In this document: piece by piece, positions 45,994 to 54,148 of the stretch
Numbering within the stretch: the first letter of the stretch is position 1
Layout: each line of letters begins with the position of its first letter
Assembly (NCBI RefSeq): GCF_002968835.1
Contig: NZ_PKQK01000001.1
Span: 1,426,001-1,490,000, forward strand
Source of the DNA: Paenibacillus sp. PCH8
GTDB lineage: Bacteria > Bacillota > Bacilli > Paenibacillales > Paenibacillaceae
DNA length: 64,000 bases
Direction of reading: 5' to 3'
Notes under the pieces: generated by a model
Seen by the model: only the letters and a program-made list of their open reading frames with translations
What the model was told of the DNA's origin: nothing
The model's database searches: none
Position numbers and translations under genes: made by a program

Positions 45994-47510
45994 TCAAGGA
46001 TCAATACGCTCAGCAAGTTGTTTATTTTCGAAGATCAACGTCGTTTTGCTGCTTCCGATATACGCAACCGTCGTATTAAATTGCTCCGAAATAAAGCGCA
46101 CCGGAACAAAGGCTTTGCCACTCTTCATCAATAGTGGGGCATCATTGATAGCAAGCGCATCATCCACGATCACTTGTTTGTTACCGACACTCCAGCGAAT
46201 GGTTTTGCCATTCTGTGTGATCACGGCTTCCCGCGTACCGCTGTTCCAGTTCACACTGGCGTTCAGCTGCTCCGACACAAACCGCAGAGGGACATAAGTT
46301 CGGCCTTCATCGATAAAGGGTGCAGCGTCAAGCGTATAAGCACGATCACCGACATAGGCAGTGGTGGAGCCTTCAATTAGACGCTGAAAGCTGCCTTGCG
46401 GCGTTCGTTTCTGCTCCCGCACATTCATCTGGTTCAGAAGCTGCATCGTAGTACTGCCGCTGGTGACATCCAGATAGTTATTCTGTACCGTGAGTCCCGC
46501 AGGCTCTATCTCAGGGAGTGTTGTCAGCATACCGGAGGACAACGAGGTGGAAGCCGAGATATCCTGTATGGTATTTGTCGCGGAGTTATCACGGGTAAAC
46601 GTAAAACCCTCAATCGGTGTCAGGTCCCACACCTGATTGTTGGATAATTTCAATACGTCCAGGCTGGAAAGCTGCCGTAGAGGTTCCAGGTCATAGATCT
46701 GGTTGGATTCTGCATTCAGCTCGGTTAACCCGGTTAGATCTTCCATTCCCTTGAGATGCTGAATCTGGTTCCCGGAGATATCAAGTGTCCGCAACCGTGT
46801 CATGTGCTCCAGGGTGTCAGATCCGTGATTTGATTGCCAGCCACATTCAGATTCCGCAGGATGTTTGGCAGTTCAGCCAGTACGTCCAGCGTCTGAATAT
46901 CATTGTTTGCCACATTCAGTTGTTTAAGCTTGGTTAGATCAGAGAGTGGTGTCAGATCCACAATCGAATTGTTCGAGATCTCAAGCCATTGCAGCGCACT
47001 TGATTCCGATAGAGCATCCAGACGGGTAATCTGGTTGCCGCTGGCGTGAAATGTATGTAATCGGGTGAACCCTCGCACAGCCTCAATGGAAGATATGGAA
47101 TTGTTGCTGATATACAGCCGTCCCAAGTTCTTCAATTCGGCAAGTGCATGTATGGATGTAAGGTAATTGTTGCGAACATCAATCTCGCGAAGTTGGGTTA
47201 AGTGCTTCAGTGGTGTAAGATCCGTAATCTCATTCCCATATAATCGGAGGTGAGTCAGGTTGGTGGCATACTCCAGACCAGACAGGCTTCGAATGCCGGC
47301 GTTGCTCAGATCCACGACCTCAAGCTGCTCCAGATCAGACGAAGTCAGTGGGACATCCAGAGGTTTATTGAGAATCAGCTTCAGTCCGTTCTCTAGAAGG
47401 GGATCTTCAATAAGGCCTTCTCCTGATTCAGTTGTGGCATAAGCCATGGCTTGCCCTGACGCTCCGATACTCAGGATGAATACTAGAAACAGTAGAGTCA
47501 TTCTTTTCAT
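45994..47510 (-). pseudogene. Secreted leucine-rich-repeat protein with copper amine oxidase N-like domains, frameshifted near 46810
   Basis: The frame from 47510 encodes a signal peptide (~1-25), a cap, and internalin-type 22-residue repeats (LTHLRLYGNEITDLTPLKHL and so on), and stops at 46800 after NQITDLTPW. The overlapping frame from 46803 continues with LEHMTRLRTLDISGNQI and more repeats, then two Cu_amine_oxidN1-type stalk units (YVPLRFVSEQLNASVNWN and FVPVRFISEQFNTTVAYIG). One missing C in a C-run (CCC for CCCC) joins the frames. The intact protein would be about 505 residues, secreted, probably a surface or ligand-binding protein. ATG 47510 is preferred to 47519 for RBS spacing (GGAGGG). 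Confidence 0.88.
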
Positions 47511-47857
47511 TGCATGCATTCCCTCCGATTGTGATAATCAAAATTATTAAATACTCCGAACAGTAGTAAGGATCGGTTGTTCTGCCATCGGAGTGTTATG
47601 TGTATATGAGCTCATTATAATTAAGGTAGTTTCGATACAAACATATCTATAGTTATTAACCCGTTATCAGGAAAAAGGAACAATAAATTTCATTACCCCT
47701 GTATCTCTATACTTCTATTCTATATGAAACAAACCCTGCTCTGCACTCTTCCGTGACACTTTTATCAAAAAAAATTCGATATCTCCCCCAGACCCTATTC
47801 AACCTACCCTTGAAAGGGGTATAGATGAAGTAAAGATGCCATTTTGGAGGGGAAGAT
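47511..47857. other. Divergent promoter region
   Basis: It is AT-rich and without a gene. An inverted repeat, ACTCCGA (47553-47559) and TCGGAGT (47588-47594), lies upstream of the leucine-rich-repeat gene. For the lipid kinase, TTGAAAGGGGTATAGAT near 47811 is a weak promoter-like stretch. Nothing else stands out. Confidence 0.35.
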
Positions 47858-48754
47858 GTGAGTATGCGTCAAGCCATGATCATTAGCAATCCATCGTCGG
47901 GTAAGGAAGAGGCCGAGCAGTATGTGTCCCAAGTTCGAGAAATTCTGGAGTCACAACAGTATGAAGTGGTTGTTAACGAAACAGCCGGGGAAGGTGATGC
48001 GACCAACTTCTGTCTGAATGCCTGCGAAGACGGTTGTGATCTGGTCATTTCCATTGGAGGAGATGGCACCTTGCATGAGACGATTAACGGCATGATGGAT
48101 CAGGATCATCGTCCCCGATTAGGCGTGGTACCACTGGGTACGGTGAATGATTTTGCACGCGCGCTGAATATCTCGCTTGACCCGGAGGAAGCTATTCGGC
48201 AGTTGTGTTCGGATCAGATTCATAGCGTGGACCTCGGGAAGATTAATGACCGTTTGTTTGCCAACGTGGTGGCAGCCGGCTCTTTGGCGGAAGCTTTGTT
48301 CTCTGTATCATCGGAAGAGAAGTCGAAGCTGGGTTCGTTCGCGTATCTGAAAGAAGGATTGAAAGACCTGGTGAACACACCGGCCAACCAACTAACGATT
48401 GAATATGATGGACAGATCTGGGAGGGGGAGTCTCCTCTTTTTCTCGCAGCGCTGACCAATTCGGTTGGAGGATTCGAGAAGTTGTCCCCGGATGCTGAGG
48501 TGGATGATGGCTTGATTCACTGTTTTGTCATTCGGAACATCGGTGTGTTCAACAGCCTGACCCTAGGCACTTCCCTGTTGTTTGGTAGTCTGAAGGACCA
48601 TAAGGATGTGGATTATTTTACGGCCAACGAAGTTCATGTCCGCTCCAACGAAGCCATTCGCACCAACGTGGATGGGGAAGAAGGCCCTGCACTGCCGATC
48701 CACATCCGTGTCCTGCCTCGCCATATTGAGGTGATTGTACCGGAAGAAGTATAA
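47858..48754 (+). CDS. YegS/BmrU/DagK-family lipid kinase
   Basis: The 298-residue protein has IISNPSSGKEEAE at the N-terminus, the catalytic loop DLVISIGGDGTLHETINGMM, VVPLGTVNDFARALNI and the late DGEEGPALPIHIRVLPRHIEVIVP. These define the diacylglycerol kinase catalytic family, which phosphorylates diacylglycerol or a related lipid at the membrane using ATP and Mg2+. DagK in B. subtilis recycles diacylglycerol from teichoic-acid synthesis. The present protein may do that or be one of its paralogues. GTG 47858 has GGAGGGG 6 bases upstream, and ATG 47864 is an alternative. Monocistronic or read through to the next gene. Confidence 0.88.
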   Translation: MSMRQAMIISNPSSGKEEAEQYVSQVREILESQQYEVVVNETAGEGDATNFCLNACEDGCDLVISIGGDGTLHETINGMMDQDHRPRLGVVPLGTVNDFARALNISLDPEEAIRQLCSDQIHSVDLGKINDRLFANVVAAGSLAEALFSVSSEEKSKLGSFAYLKEGLKDLVNTPANQLTIEYDGQIWEGESPLFLAALTNSVGGFEKLSPDAEVDDGLIHCFVIRNIGVFNSLTLGTSLLFGSLKDHKDVDYFTANEVHVRSNEAIRTNVDGEEGPALPIHIRVLPRHIEVIVPEEV

Positions 48755-48826
48755 CTTACTTCTGTATGAATTCAGGCAGTGAAGGAGAACCTATCATTTC
48801 TCCATATGAATATAGGATAATTCTAT

Positions 48827-48840
48827 TGAAAACGATTGCA
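48827..48840. promoter_or_regulatory. cre-like CcpA site before the aldo/keto reductase
   Basis: TGAAAACGATTGCA fits the cre consensus TGWAAnCGnTnWCA at all but one position. It is 60 bases before the gene start. Confidence 0.45.
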
Positions 48841-48900
48841 GATGTGTGTCACAATCAGAGTAAGACGCAAAAACATATTCGAATATGGAGGGATTACATC

Positions 48901-49818
48901 TTGAGAACCATGAAACTTGGCAGTAGCACACTCGAAGTACCTGTGGTCGCCGTGGGCTGCATGCGGATTAATTCATTAGACAGCAAGGAAGCCGAACATT
49001 TCGTTCGTTCTGCAATGGAGGTTGGTGCGAATTTCTTTGACCATGCCGACATTTATGGTACAGGAACATGTGAGGAGATTTTCGCCGAAGCGGTACAGAT
49101 GAATCCCCAAGTTCGTGAAAATTTGATTCTTCAATCTAAATGCGGTATCCGCAAAGGCATGTTTGATTTCTCCAAAGAACACATTCTGAATTCGGTGGAT
49201 GGCATCCTGCAACGTCTGAATACTGACTATCTTGACGTTCTGCTGTTGCACCGTCCGGATACATTGGTTGAGCCGGAGGAAGTAGCTGAAGCCTTTGACC
49301 AATTGGAGCGTGAGGGCAAAGTTCGTCACTTCGGCGTGTCCAACCAGAACCCGAACCAGATTGAATTGTTGAAAAAATACGTGAAACAACCACTGGTAGC
49401 CAACCAGTTGCAGATGAGTATCACCAATACCACAATGATTGACAGCGGGATCAACGTGAACATGGAGAACGATGCCGCGGTTAACCGTGATGGCAGTATT
49501 CTCGATTATTGCCGCCTGCATGATATCACCATTCAACCATGGTCCCCGTTCCAATACGGATTCTTCGAAGGCGTATTCCTGGGTAGCGACAAGTTCCCGG
49601 AATTGAATGCGAAGATCGACGAGATTGCTGCGAAGTATGACGTGAGCAACACCACGATGGCTATCGCATGGTTGCTTCGTCATCCTGCCCAGATGCAGCC
49701 TGTGACAGGCACGATGAACATTGAACGTCTGCAAGACTGTGTGAAAGCAGGAGATGTACATCTCACTCGTGCAGAGTGGTATGAGATTTACCGTGCAGCA
49801 GGGAATGTACTGCCATAA
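48901..49818 (+). CDS. Aldo/keto reductase (YdhF-like)
   Basis: The 305-residue AKR barrel begins MRTMKLGSSTLEVPVVAVGCMR. The catalytic tetrad is visible: Asp and Tyr in FFDHADIYGTG, Lys in LILQSKCGIRKG and His in LLLHRPDTL. The NADPH-site GVSNQNPNQIELL and TGTMNIERLQ follow. The closest known design is E. coli YdhF and related oxidoreductases. The substrate is unknown. The frame is open from 48766, but TTG 48901 lies 8 bases after GGAGGG and gives the family N-terminus. A cre-like sequence upstream suggests carbon control. Confidence 0.88.
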   Translation: MRTMKLGSSTLEVPVVAVGCMRINSLDSKEAEHFVRSAMEVGANFFDHADIYGTGTCEEIFAEAVQMNPQVRENLILQSKCGIRKGMFDFSKEHILNSVDGILQRLNTDYLDVLLLHRPDTLVEPEEVAEAFDQLEREGKVRHFGVSNQNPNQIELLKKYVKQPLVANQLQMSITNTTMIDSGINVNMENDAAVNRDGSILDYCRLHDITIQPWSPFQYGFFEGVFLGSDKFPELNAKIDEIAAKYDVSNTTMAIAWLLRHPAQMQPVTGTMNIERLQDCVKAGDVHLTRAEWYEIYRAAGNVLP

Positions 49819-49862
49819 ATTCAAGTTATAGTGAGCATGCTGACTGATGAGTCAGTTGAGAG

Positions 49863-49893
49863 CACGAGCCGGAAGATGGCTCGTGTTTTTGTT
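49863..49893 (+). terminator. Terminator of the aldo/keto reductase gene
   Basis: CACGAGCC and GGCTCGTG form a perfect stem with a 7-base loop, followed by TTTTTG. Confidence 0.85.
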
Positions 49894-50017
49894 CGTTTTT
49901 CAGGTTTGATGCCAGCCTGTATCCAATATAAAATAAGGATAAGAGTCTTTATTTTGTTCATTTATTTTGTTAAAAGGATTAAAATGGTTTTAATACAAAA
50001 TAGTTGAAATTATTATA

Positions 50018-50046
50018 TTGACCACTACTTTATAATTACATATAAT
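50018..50046 (+). promoter_or_regulatory. Sigma-A promoter of the RRNPP receptor gene
   Basis: -35 TTGACC (50018-50023) and -10 TATAAT (50041-50046) with an ideal 17-base spacer, in a strongly AT-rich region. The start codon is about 58 bases downstream of the -10. Confidence 0.8.
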
Positions 50047-50103
50047 TACTTTTGTATACCGATAATCCTGTTTATGGTTTTTATTTTGGAGGGTGGTGTT
50101 CGT

Positions 50104-51486
50104 TTGGAGCCGACAACCACGATACGCGATCATTTAGAGACTTATTTGAAGCGTGAACAGATGTCCATTAGTCATTTTTCGGAAACGTCAGGGATTAATT
50201 CGGGTACGCTGAGCAATATATTGAATAAAAATCGGCCGATTGCTATGCAACAGTTGGATCGCATCACTTCCGCCATGAGACTGGAAGAAGGTTCCTTCTA
50301 TGAGTTATACATAGATGAGTGTTTTGTACATGCAACCCCGGACTGGCGTAGACTGGGGCCCTTTCTTCATCGTTGCGCCGAGTTGGACAAACTGAATTGT
50401 ATCGAAGAGGTTATTCGTCTAATGATGGATAATCTATCCTATATTCCTTTGTTATTTGATGTGGCTGAAGAATTCTACGAAGCGGGTAAATTCAAACCAG
50501 CCATTCTTCTATACGAGAACATTGCCGAAAGTGAGAAAATGCAACATTCCGAGCGGCTTGCCCTATGCCAATATCGACTATTCAGGTTGGGGCTAACCAA
50601 TGATCAGCAGCGGAATCTGATTATCGCAGCCCGGTTTGAATACTATATGGATCGGCTGGATGAACGCTATCAGCTGGATGCACTTAACGAACTGATTAAT
50701 GCTTTTGCATCGCTCCACCGATGGAGTAAAGTCCAGGAACTGTCTGAGAAGCTGAGGGTGAAAGCAGCTATACATTATGAGATGAATGGCAGAAGGAAAC
50801 AGGAAGAAACTAAGCGACCTATTGTTTTTTATATTATGTATGCCTACTTGGCCTCAGGAAGCGCCTATTTTCATCTGAACAACTATGAAATGGCATTAAA
50901 GTATGTTGCTTTATATACGGATTATCGTTGGGTCAAAGAACCCGATCCAGAGGAAATGGTGGTCATTCATCAATTTCAGGAATGGGCTGAAGGTAATCGT
51001 TATATATATCAATTAATGGCCGGACAGTTTGAAGTGTTGTCTGAATATCTGGCGTACATCTCTACGAAGGAGAATGAGATTTTCCCAGCACTTTGCGATA
51101 TCGTCACGGCCGCTAATCGCTATAATATGAACATTGATAATGTACTTGAGGAATATGAATCCTATTTTACTTATCAGGAACAGAGCAATCGGATTGGGAA
51201 AGTGAGCAAGCAGGTCACGGATGATCGGTATTTACGACTTTTAGCAGATTTGGGCGCATATTATTTAAAGAAAGACGAGTTTAATTTAGGTATAGAATTT
51301 GTTCTAGATAGTTTAAGATTTTCTATTGAAATTAGCAGTGGACGAGGTATGCTTAGAGGTGTCGGATTGTTTGAACAATATAGGGATTATGCGTCTGACA
51401 CAGCTATACAGCAGTACAAAATTTTGATTGGTGAGGTGCAGAAACTCAATGAAGAGAAAGCTGGCTTTGCTGATAGTTACATGTAG
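50104..51486 (+). CDS. RRNPP-type quorum-sensing receptor (HTH-TPR, AimR/AloR-like)
   Basis: The 460-residue protein has an N-terminal Xre-type helix-turn-helix (~5-60, ISHFSETSGINSGTLSNILN) followed by about 390 residues of TPR-like helical repeats (for example FKPAILLYENIAESEKM, NNYEMALKYVALY, KKDEFNLGIEFVLDSL). This is the build of RRNPP receptors, cytoplasmic regulators that bind an imported peptide with the TPR domain and change DNA binding. TTG 50104 is chosen since GGAGGG sits 10 bases upstream; ATG 50074 lacks an RBS. Its 3' end overlaps a small secreted-peptide gene by 38 bases in another frame. AimR-like receptors called AloR are known in Paenibacillus. This is likely a relative. 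Confidence 0.85.
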   Translation: MEPTTTIRDHLETYLKREQMSISHFSETSGINSGTLSNILNKNRPIAMQQLDRITSAMRLEEGSFYELYIDECFVHATPDWRRLGPFLHRCAELDKLNCIEEVIRLMMDNLSYIPLLFDVAEEFYEAGKFKPAILLYENIAESEKMQHSERLALCQYRLFRLGLTNDQQRNLIIAARFEYYMDRLDERYQLDALNELINAFASLHRWSKVQELSEKLRVKAAIHYEMNGRRKQEETKRPIVFYIMYAYLASGSAYFHLNNYEMALKYVALYTDYRWVKEPDPEEMVVIHQFQEWAEGNRYIYQLMAGQFEVLSEYLAYISTKENEIFPALCDIVTAANRYNMNIDNVLEEYESYFTYQEQSNRIGKVSKQVTDDRYLRLLADLGAYYLKKDEFNLGIEFVLDSLRFSIEISSGRGMLRGVGLFEQYRDYASDTAIQQYKILIGEVQKLNEEKAGFADSYM

Positions 51487-51598
51487 TGTAGTGGTAAGTA
51501 TTCTTACTCCTGCAACCCCTGTTACCGGGCCTACCCCGGTTGTGGAAGTGCCCAACCCTTCAATTAACCGACCAAATGATCACGGTTTAGGGACATAA
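51449..51598 (+). CDS. Pheromone pre-peptide gene (Phr/AloP-like)
   Basis: A 49-codon ORF starts inside the receptor gene (+1 frame) with its own RBS GAGGTG 10 bases before the ATG. The product starts MKRKLALLIVTCSVVVSIL, an export signal with a positive N-terminus and hydrophobic core. A Pro/Thr/Val-rich stretch follows and the end is a hydrophilic tail, NRPNDHGLGT. RRNPP signals are made this way: exported, trimmed to the last 5-10 residues and re-imported through an oligopeptide permease to bind the receptor. The overlap with the receptor and the terminator directly after the stop make a closed two-gene cassette. The exact mature peptide is unknown. Confidence 0.78.
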   Translation: MKRKLALLIVTCSVVVSILTPATPVTGPTPVVEVPNPSINRPNDHGLGT

Positions 51599-51607
51599 GC
51601 CTGAGCC

Positions 51608-51653
51608 AAAAGGCGCTTCTGATTCATTTCAGAGGCGTTCTTTTTTTTGTATA
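51608..51653 (+). terminator. Terminator of the quorum-sensing cassette
   Basis: AGGCGCTTCTGA pairs with TCAGAGGCGTT (with one wobble/mismatch) around a short loop, followed by T8. It lies ten bases beyond the peptide stop codon. Confidence 0.85.
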
Positions 51654-51739
51654 TCGAAGTGGAAGAATAAGTATGTCGTATCTCACCTGCGCCTTCGATT
51701 GGCATAATGCACTAAAATATGACAAAAAGGAGGAGTTCT

Positions 51740-51910
51740 ATGGAATGCCTGGATTTGATGTCACAGATTGAAGATGCCAGACAACAGTTATACCGCATAC
51801 AGATGGAATACGACAGTCTGCTTCATCCTGAAGTGATCCAGCAATCCATCGTTCTCGACGGTCTTATTAATCAATATAACAGAGCCAAAGTAGGTAAGGT
51901 AATGAATTGA
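51740..51910 (+). CDS. Spo0E-family aspartyl-phosphate phosphatase
   Basis: The 56-residue protein has the Spo0E pattern: QIEDARQQLYRIQMEYDSL, then HPEVIQQSIVLDGLINQYNR, corresponding to the S-x-x-LDxLI signature. These small two-helix proteins dephosphorylate Spo0A-P and delay sporulation. The longer frame from 51719 is rejected because ATG 51740 follows AAGGAGGAG perfectly. It is separated from the quorum-sensing cassette by a terminator, but the neighbourhood suggests a possible regulatory link to sporulation timing. Confidence 0.85.
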   Translation: MECLDLMSQIEDARQQLYRIQMEYDSLLHPEVIQQSIVLDGLINQYNRAKVGKVMN

Positions 51911-51947
51911 CGTTCGCCTATTTACATTTACGATTCTGTATACTATA

Positions 51948-51969
51948 GTTAGTTACATGAGTAACTAAC
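51948..51969. promoter_or_regulatory. Operator of the ytrA-like operon
   Basis: A perfect 9-base inverted repeat, GTTAGTTAC and GTAACTAAC, separated by ATGA, with an additional half-site (CTAACC) just after. It lies immediately downstream of a -10-like TATACT and 41 bases before the GntR start, as expected for autorepression. Confidence 0.75.
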
Positions 51970-52010
51970 CGACTAACCGTCACATTATTCTGTATGAAAG
52001 TTGGAAACAC

Positions 52011-52391
52011 ATGAAATCGACTTTGGATGAATCTCAGCCTATTTTTCATCAGATTGCCACGATGATTATGGACGATATTGTGGAGGGCAGATTAAAGGTG
52101 GAGGAGCAGGTTCCTTCGACCAACGAACTGTCACGATTCTACAATATTAATCCGGCTACGGCCCGCAAAGGACTGCAGGAGCTCGTGGACAAGGGGATTA
52201 TATACAAACAGCGAGGTGTTGGAATGTTTGTCTCGAAGGGAGCAAGAGAAGCCTTGCTCGTTGAACGGAAGCAGGATTTTTATGAAGAATACATCAAGCC
52301 TTTACTCGAAGAAGCCAGACGGATTCACATGAATGAAGACATGATCATTGATCTGATTCGCGGCAAGAAGGATAAGGAGAGTGAGTTATGA
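52011..52391 (+). CDS. GntR-family regulator, YtrA subfamily
   Basis: The 126-residue protein has an N-terminal GntR winged helix (~8-75; PIFHQIATMIMDDIVEGRLK, VPSTNELSRFYNINPATARKGLQELVDKGIIYKQRG) and a short C-terminal dimerisation helix rather than a ligand domain, which defines the YtrA subfamily. YtrA represses an ABC transporter operon and responds to cell-wall antibiotics in B. subtilis. It overlaps the ATPase gene by four bases and is the first gene of a three-gene operon with a perfect palindromic operator upstream. Confidence 0.92.
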   Translation: MKSTLDESQPIFHQIATMIMDDIVEGRLKVEEQVPSTNELSRFYNINPATARKGLQELVDKGIIYKQRGVGMFVSKGAREALLVERKQDFYEEYIKPLLEEARRIHMNEDMIIDLIRGKKDKESEL

Positions 52392-53263
52392 TTCATATGG
52401 AGCAGGTCAACTACAGCTACCAGAAGACGCCCGTTCTGAACCAAGTTACGTTACATGAGAGTGAGCCGATCATTGGTGCGATCTGGGGGAGAAACGGAGC
52501 GGGTAAAACAACGTTGATGAGTCTGCTCGCAGGGCATAACCGCCCGGATCGTGGAACCGTTCAGATCATGGGTCAAGACCCCTATAATAATCTGGCTGCC
52601 CAAGAGCATCTGTGCTACATTCAAGAGAACCATCCTCTGGGAAAAAACTGGACGGTTAATGACATGGTTCAAATGGGGCAATATTTTCATCCGCAGTGGA
52701 ATCAGGATTTGGCGGAGCGTTTAATTGATATGTTCGAACTACCGGCGAAGAAGAAGATCATTAAATTTTCGAAAGGCATGAAGACTGCTGCCCAGATTAT
52801 ACTGGGTCTTGCCAGCAATGCAAAGGTAACCATTCTAGATGAACCTACCAATGGACTCGATGCTGAGAAGCGTAAATTTTTCTACAATGCGCTACTGGAA
52901 AGTTATGAAGATAACCCACGTCTGATCCTGATATCCAGCCACCATATTGAGGAGATTCAGCCCTTATGTGAGTCCCTTATCGTTTTGCAAGCCGGAGAGG
53001 TGTTATTGAATCAACCGATGGAAGAGATGCGTGAAAAAGGAGTTCTTCTAACAGGGATAGTTGATGATGTTCATCGAGTCACAGCAGATGTTAAGGTTAT
53101 AGAGTCTTCCCAGATGGGATCGACTGTGAAAGTGATGATTGATGAGCCCTATTCGAAAATGTGGAAAGATATCGCTCATTCGCAGGGGCTTTCCATTGAG
53201 AAAGCGACATTACAAGATTATTTGGTTAACAGGACCCGTAATCAAGAGGGGGTTAAACCATGA
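52388..53263 (+). CDS. ABC transporter ATP-binding protein (YtrB-like)
   Basis: The 291-residue ATPase has Walker A GRNGAGKTTLMSLLAG, Q-loop CYIQENHP, a degenerate signature FSKGMKTAAQIILGLA in place of LSGGQ, Walker B VTILDEPTNGLD and H-loop ISSHHIEEI. The FSKGM signature is common in YtrB-type exporters. The last ~80 residues are an accessory domain. It pairs with the following membrane protein. RBS AAGGAGAG lies inside the regulator gene, and the start overlaps its stop. Confidence 0.93.
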   Translation: MIHMEQVNYSYQKTPVLNQVTLHESEPIIGAIWGRNGAGKTTLMSLLAGHNRPDRGTVQIMGQDPYNNLAAQEHLCYIQENHPLGKNWTVNDMVQMGQYFHPQWNQDLAERLIDMFELPAKKKIIKFSKGMKTAAQIILGLASNAKVTILDEPTNGLDAEKRKFFYNALLESYEDNPRLILISSHHIEEIQPLCESLIVLQAGEVLLNQPMEEMREKGVLLTGIVDDVHRVTADVKVIESSQMGSTVKVMIDEPYSKMWKDIAHSQGLSIEKATLQDYLVNRTRNQEGVKP

Positions 53264-53958
53264 ACGCAATAAAAGGTACGAACCGACTGATTCGCGATGA
53301 CATGCGTTTGTATCTGGTCATATTCACATCCATTGCGCTCATGCTCACCGTCGTATATCTGGCCATTGGCTTCATATTTGATGCCTCGTATACCACACAA
53401 CTGTTTGGTCCCATGTACGGAGGGATATGTACATTTGCGATCGGGGGAATCATGACACTGTTTCCCGTTGCGATCGGTATGGGCAGTACACGAATTCAAT
53501 TCATGAAATCCTTCTATATGAACTCGGTATGGATGGTTGCAGGCACCATGGCCATTCTGCATGTGGTGTATTTCCTCATACACCTGCTTCAGGAAAAAGG
53601 AATTGTTGACGTTACCCTCTATCAACCAGGTATGTTGTATTCAAGCGAATATCATTTCTTATCCTACCTGTGGATCGATCTGATGTGTGGCTTTCTCGTA
53701 CTGGGTATCTCCGTCTTCCCAACGGTCTGCTGGATGCGACTGGGGTTGCGTAACTTCTTCATGATGTTCTTTGGAGTTGGCCTGGTCATTACCCTGATAT
53801 TTACTTTGGGCGATCTTAGTGAGTTTATGTTGTGGATTGCCAGGATCAATGGCATGACATTGTTCACCGTTCTGGGATGCATTGGTGGTGCGCTACTTCT
53901 GTCTACGTACCCGATGATGAAGAATGCGCCGCTTGTGCGAAAAGCTAGTAGAGACTGA
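53260..53958 (+). CDS. ABC-2-type membrane protein of the ytr-like operon
   Basis: The 232-residue protein has about six membrane helices (for example LYLVIFTSIALMLTVVYLAI, TFAIGGIMTLFPVAIGMG, MMFFGVGLVITLIFTLG). It has no soluble domain, and the start overlaps the ATPase stop by four bases (ATGA). It is the likely permease of the YtrA-controlled transporter. The substrate is unknown. Envelope-stress response is inferred from the regulator type. Confidence 0.85.
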   Translation: MNAIKGTNRLIRDDMRLYLVIFTSIALMLTVVYLAIGFIFDASYTTQLFGPMYGGICTFAIGGIMTLFPVAIGMGSTRIQFMKSFYMNSVWMVAGTMAILHVVYFLIHLLQEKGIVDVTLYQPGMLYSSEYHFLSYLWIDLMCGFLVLGISVFPTVCWMRLGLRNFFMMFFGVGLVITLIFTLGDLSEFMLWIARINGMTLFTVLGCIGGALLLSTYPMMKNAPLVRKASRD

Positions 53959-54015
53959 CAGGGAATAGTTAACTGTTATATGAAGGAAATGGAGGTAACG
54001 ATCCATTAGGATCAG

Positions 54016-54054
54016 GAAAAACACGAGGGAGCACATATACACCTCGTGTTTTTC
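54016..54054 (+). terminator. Terminator of the ytr-like operon
   Basis: GAAAAACACGAGG and CCTCGTGTTTTTC form a 13-base stem with T's built into the 3' arm. Confidence 0.88.
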
Positions 54055-54148
54055 TGTATGAACTACTTTATGAGTTTTGAGCGCCAAATGGAAGGATATC
54101 ATCCGAGCGCTACTTCGGTTGGAGAGGGATGATCTCTGGTGGTACGTG

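Noticed and set aside
48976..49824. 282-codon frame opposite the aldo/keto reductase
   Set aside because: It is antisense to a complete AKR with catalytic tetrad, with no RBS or domain of its own.
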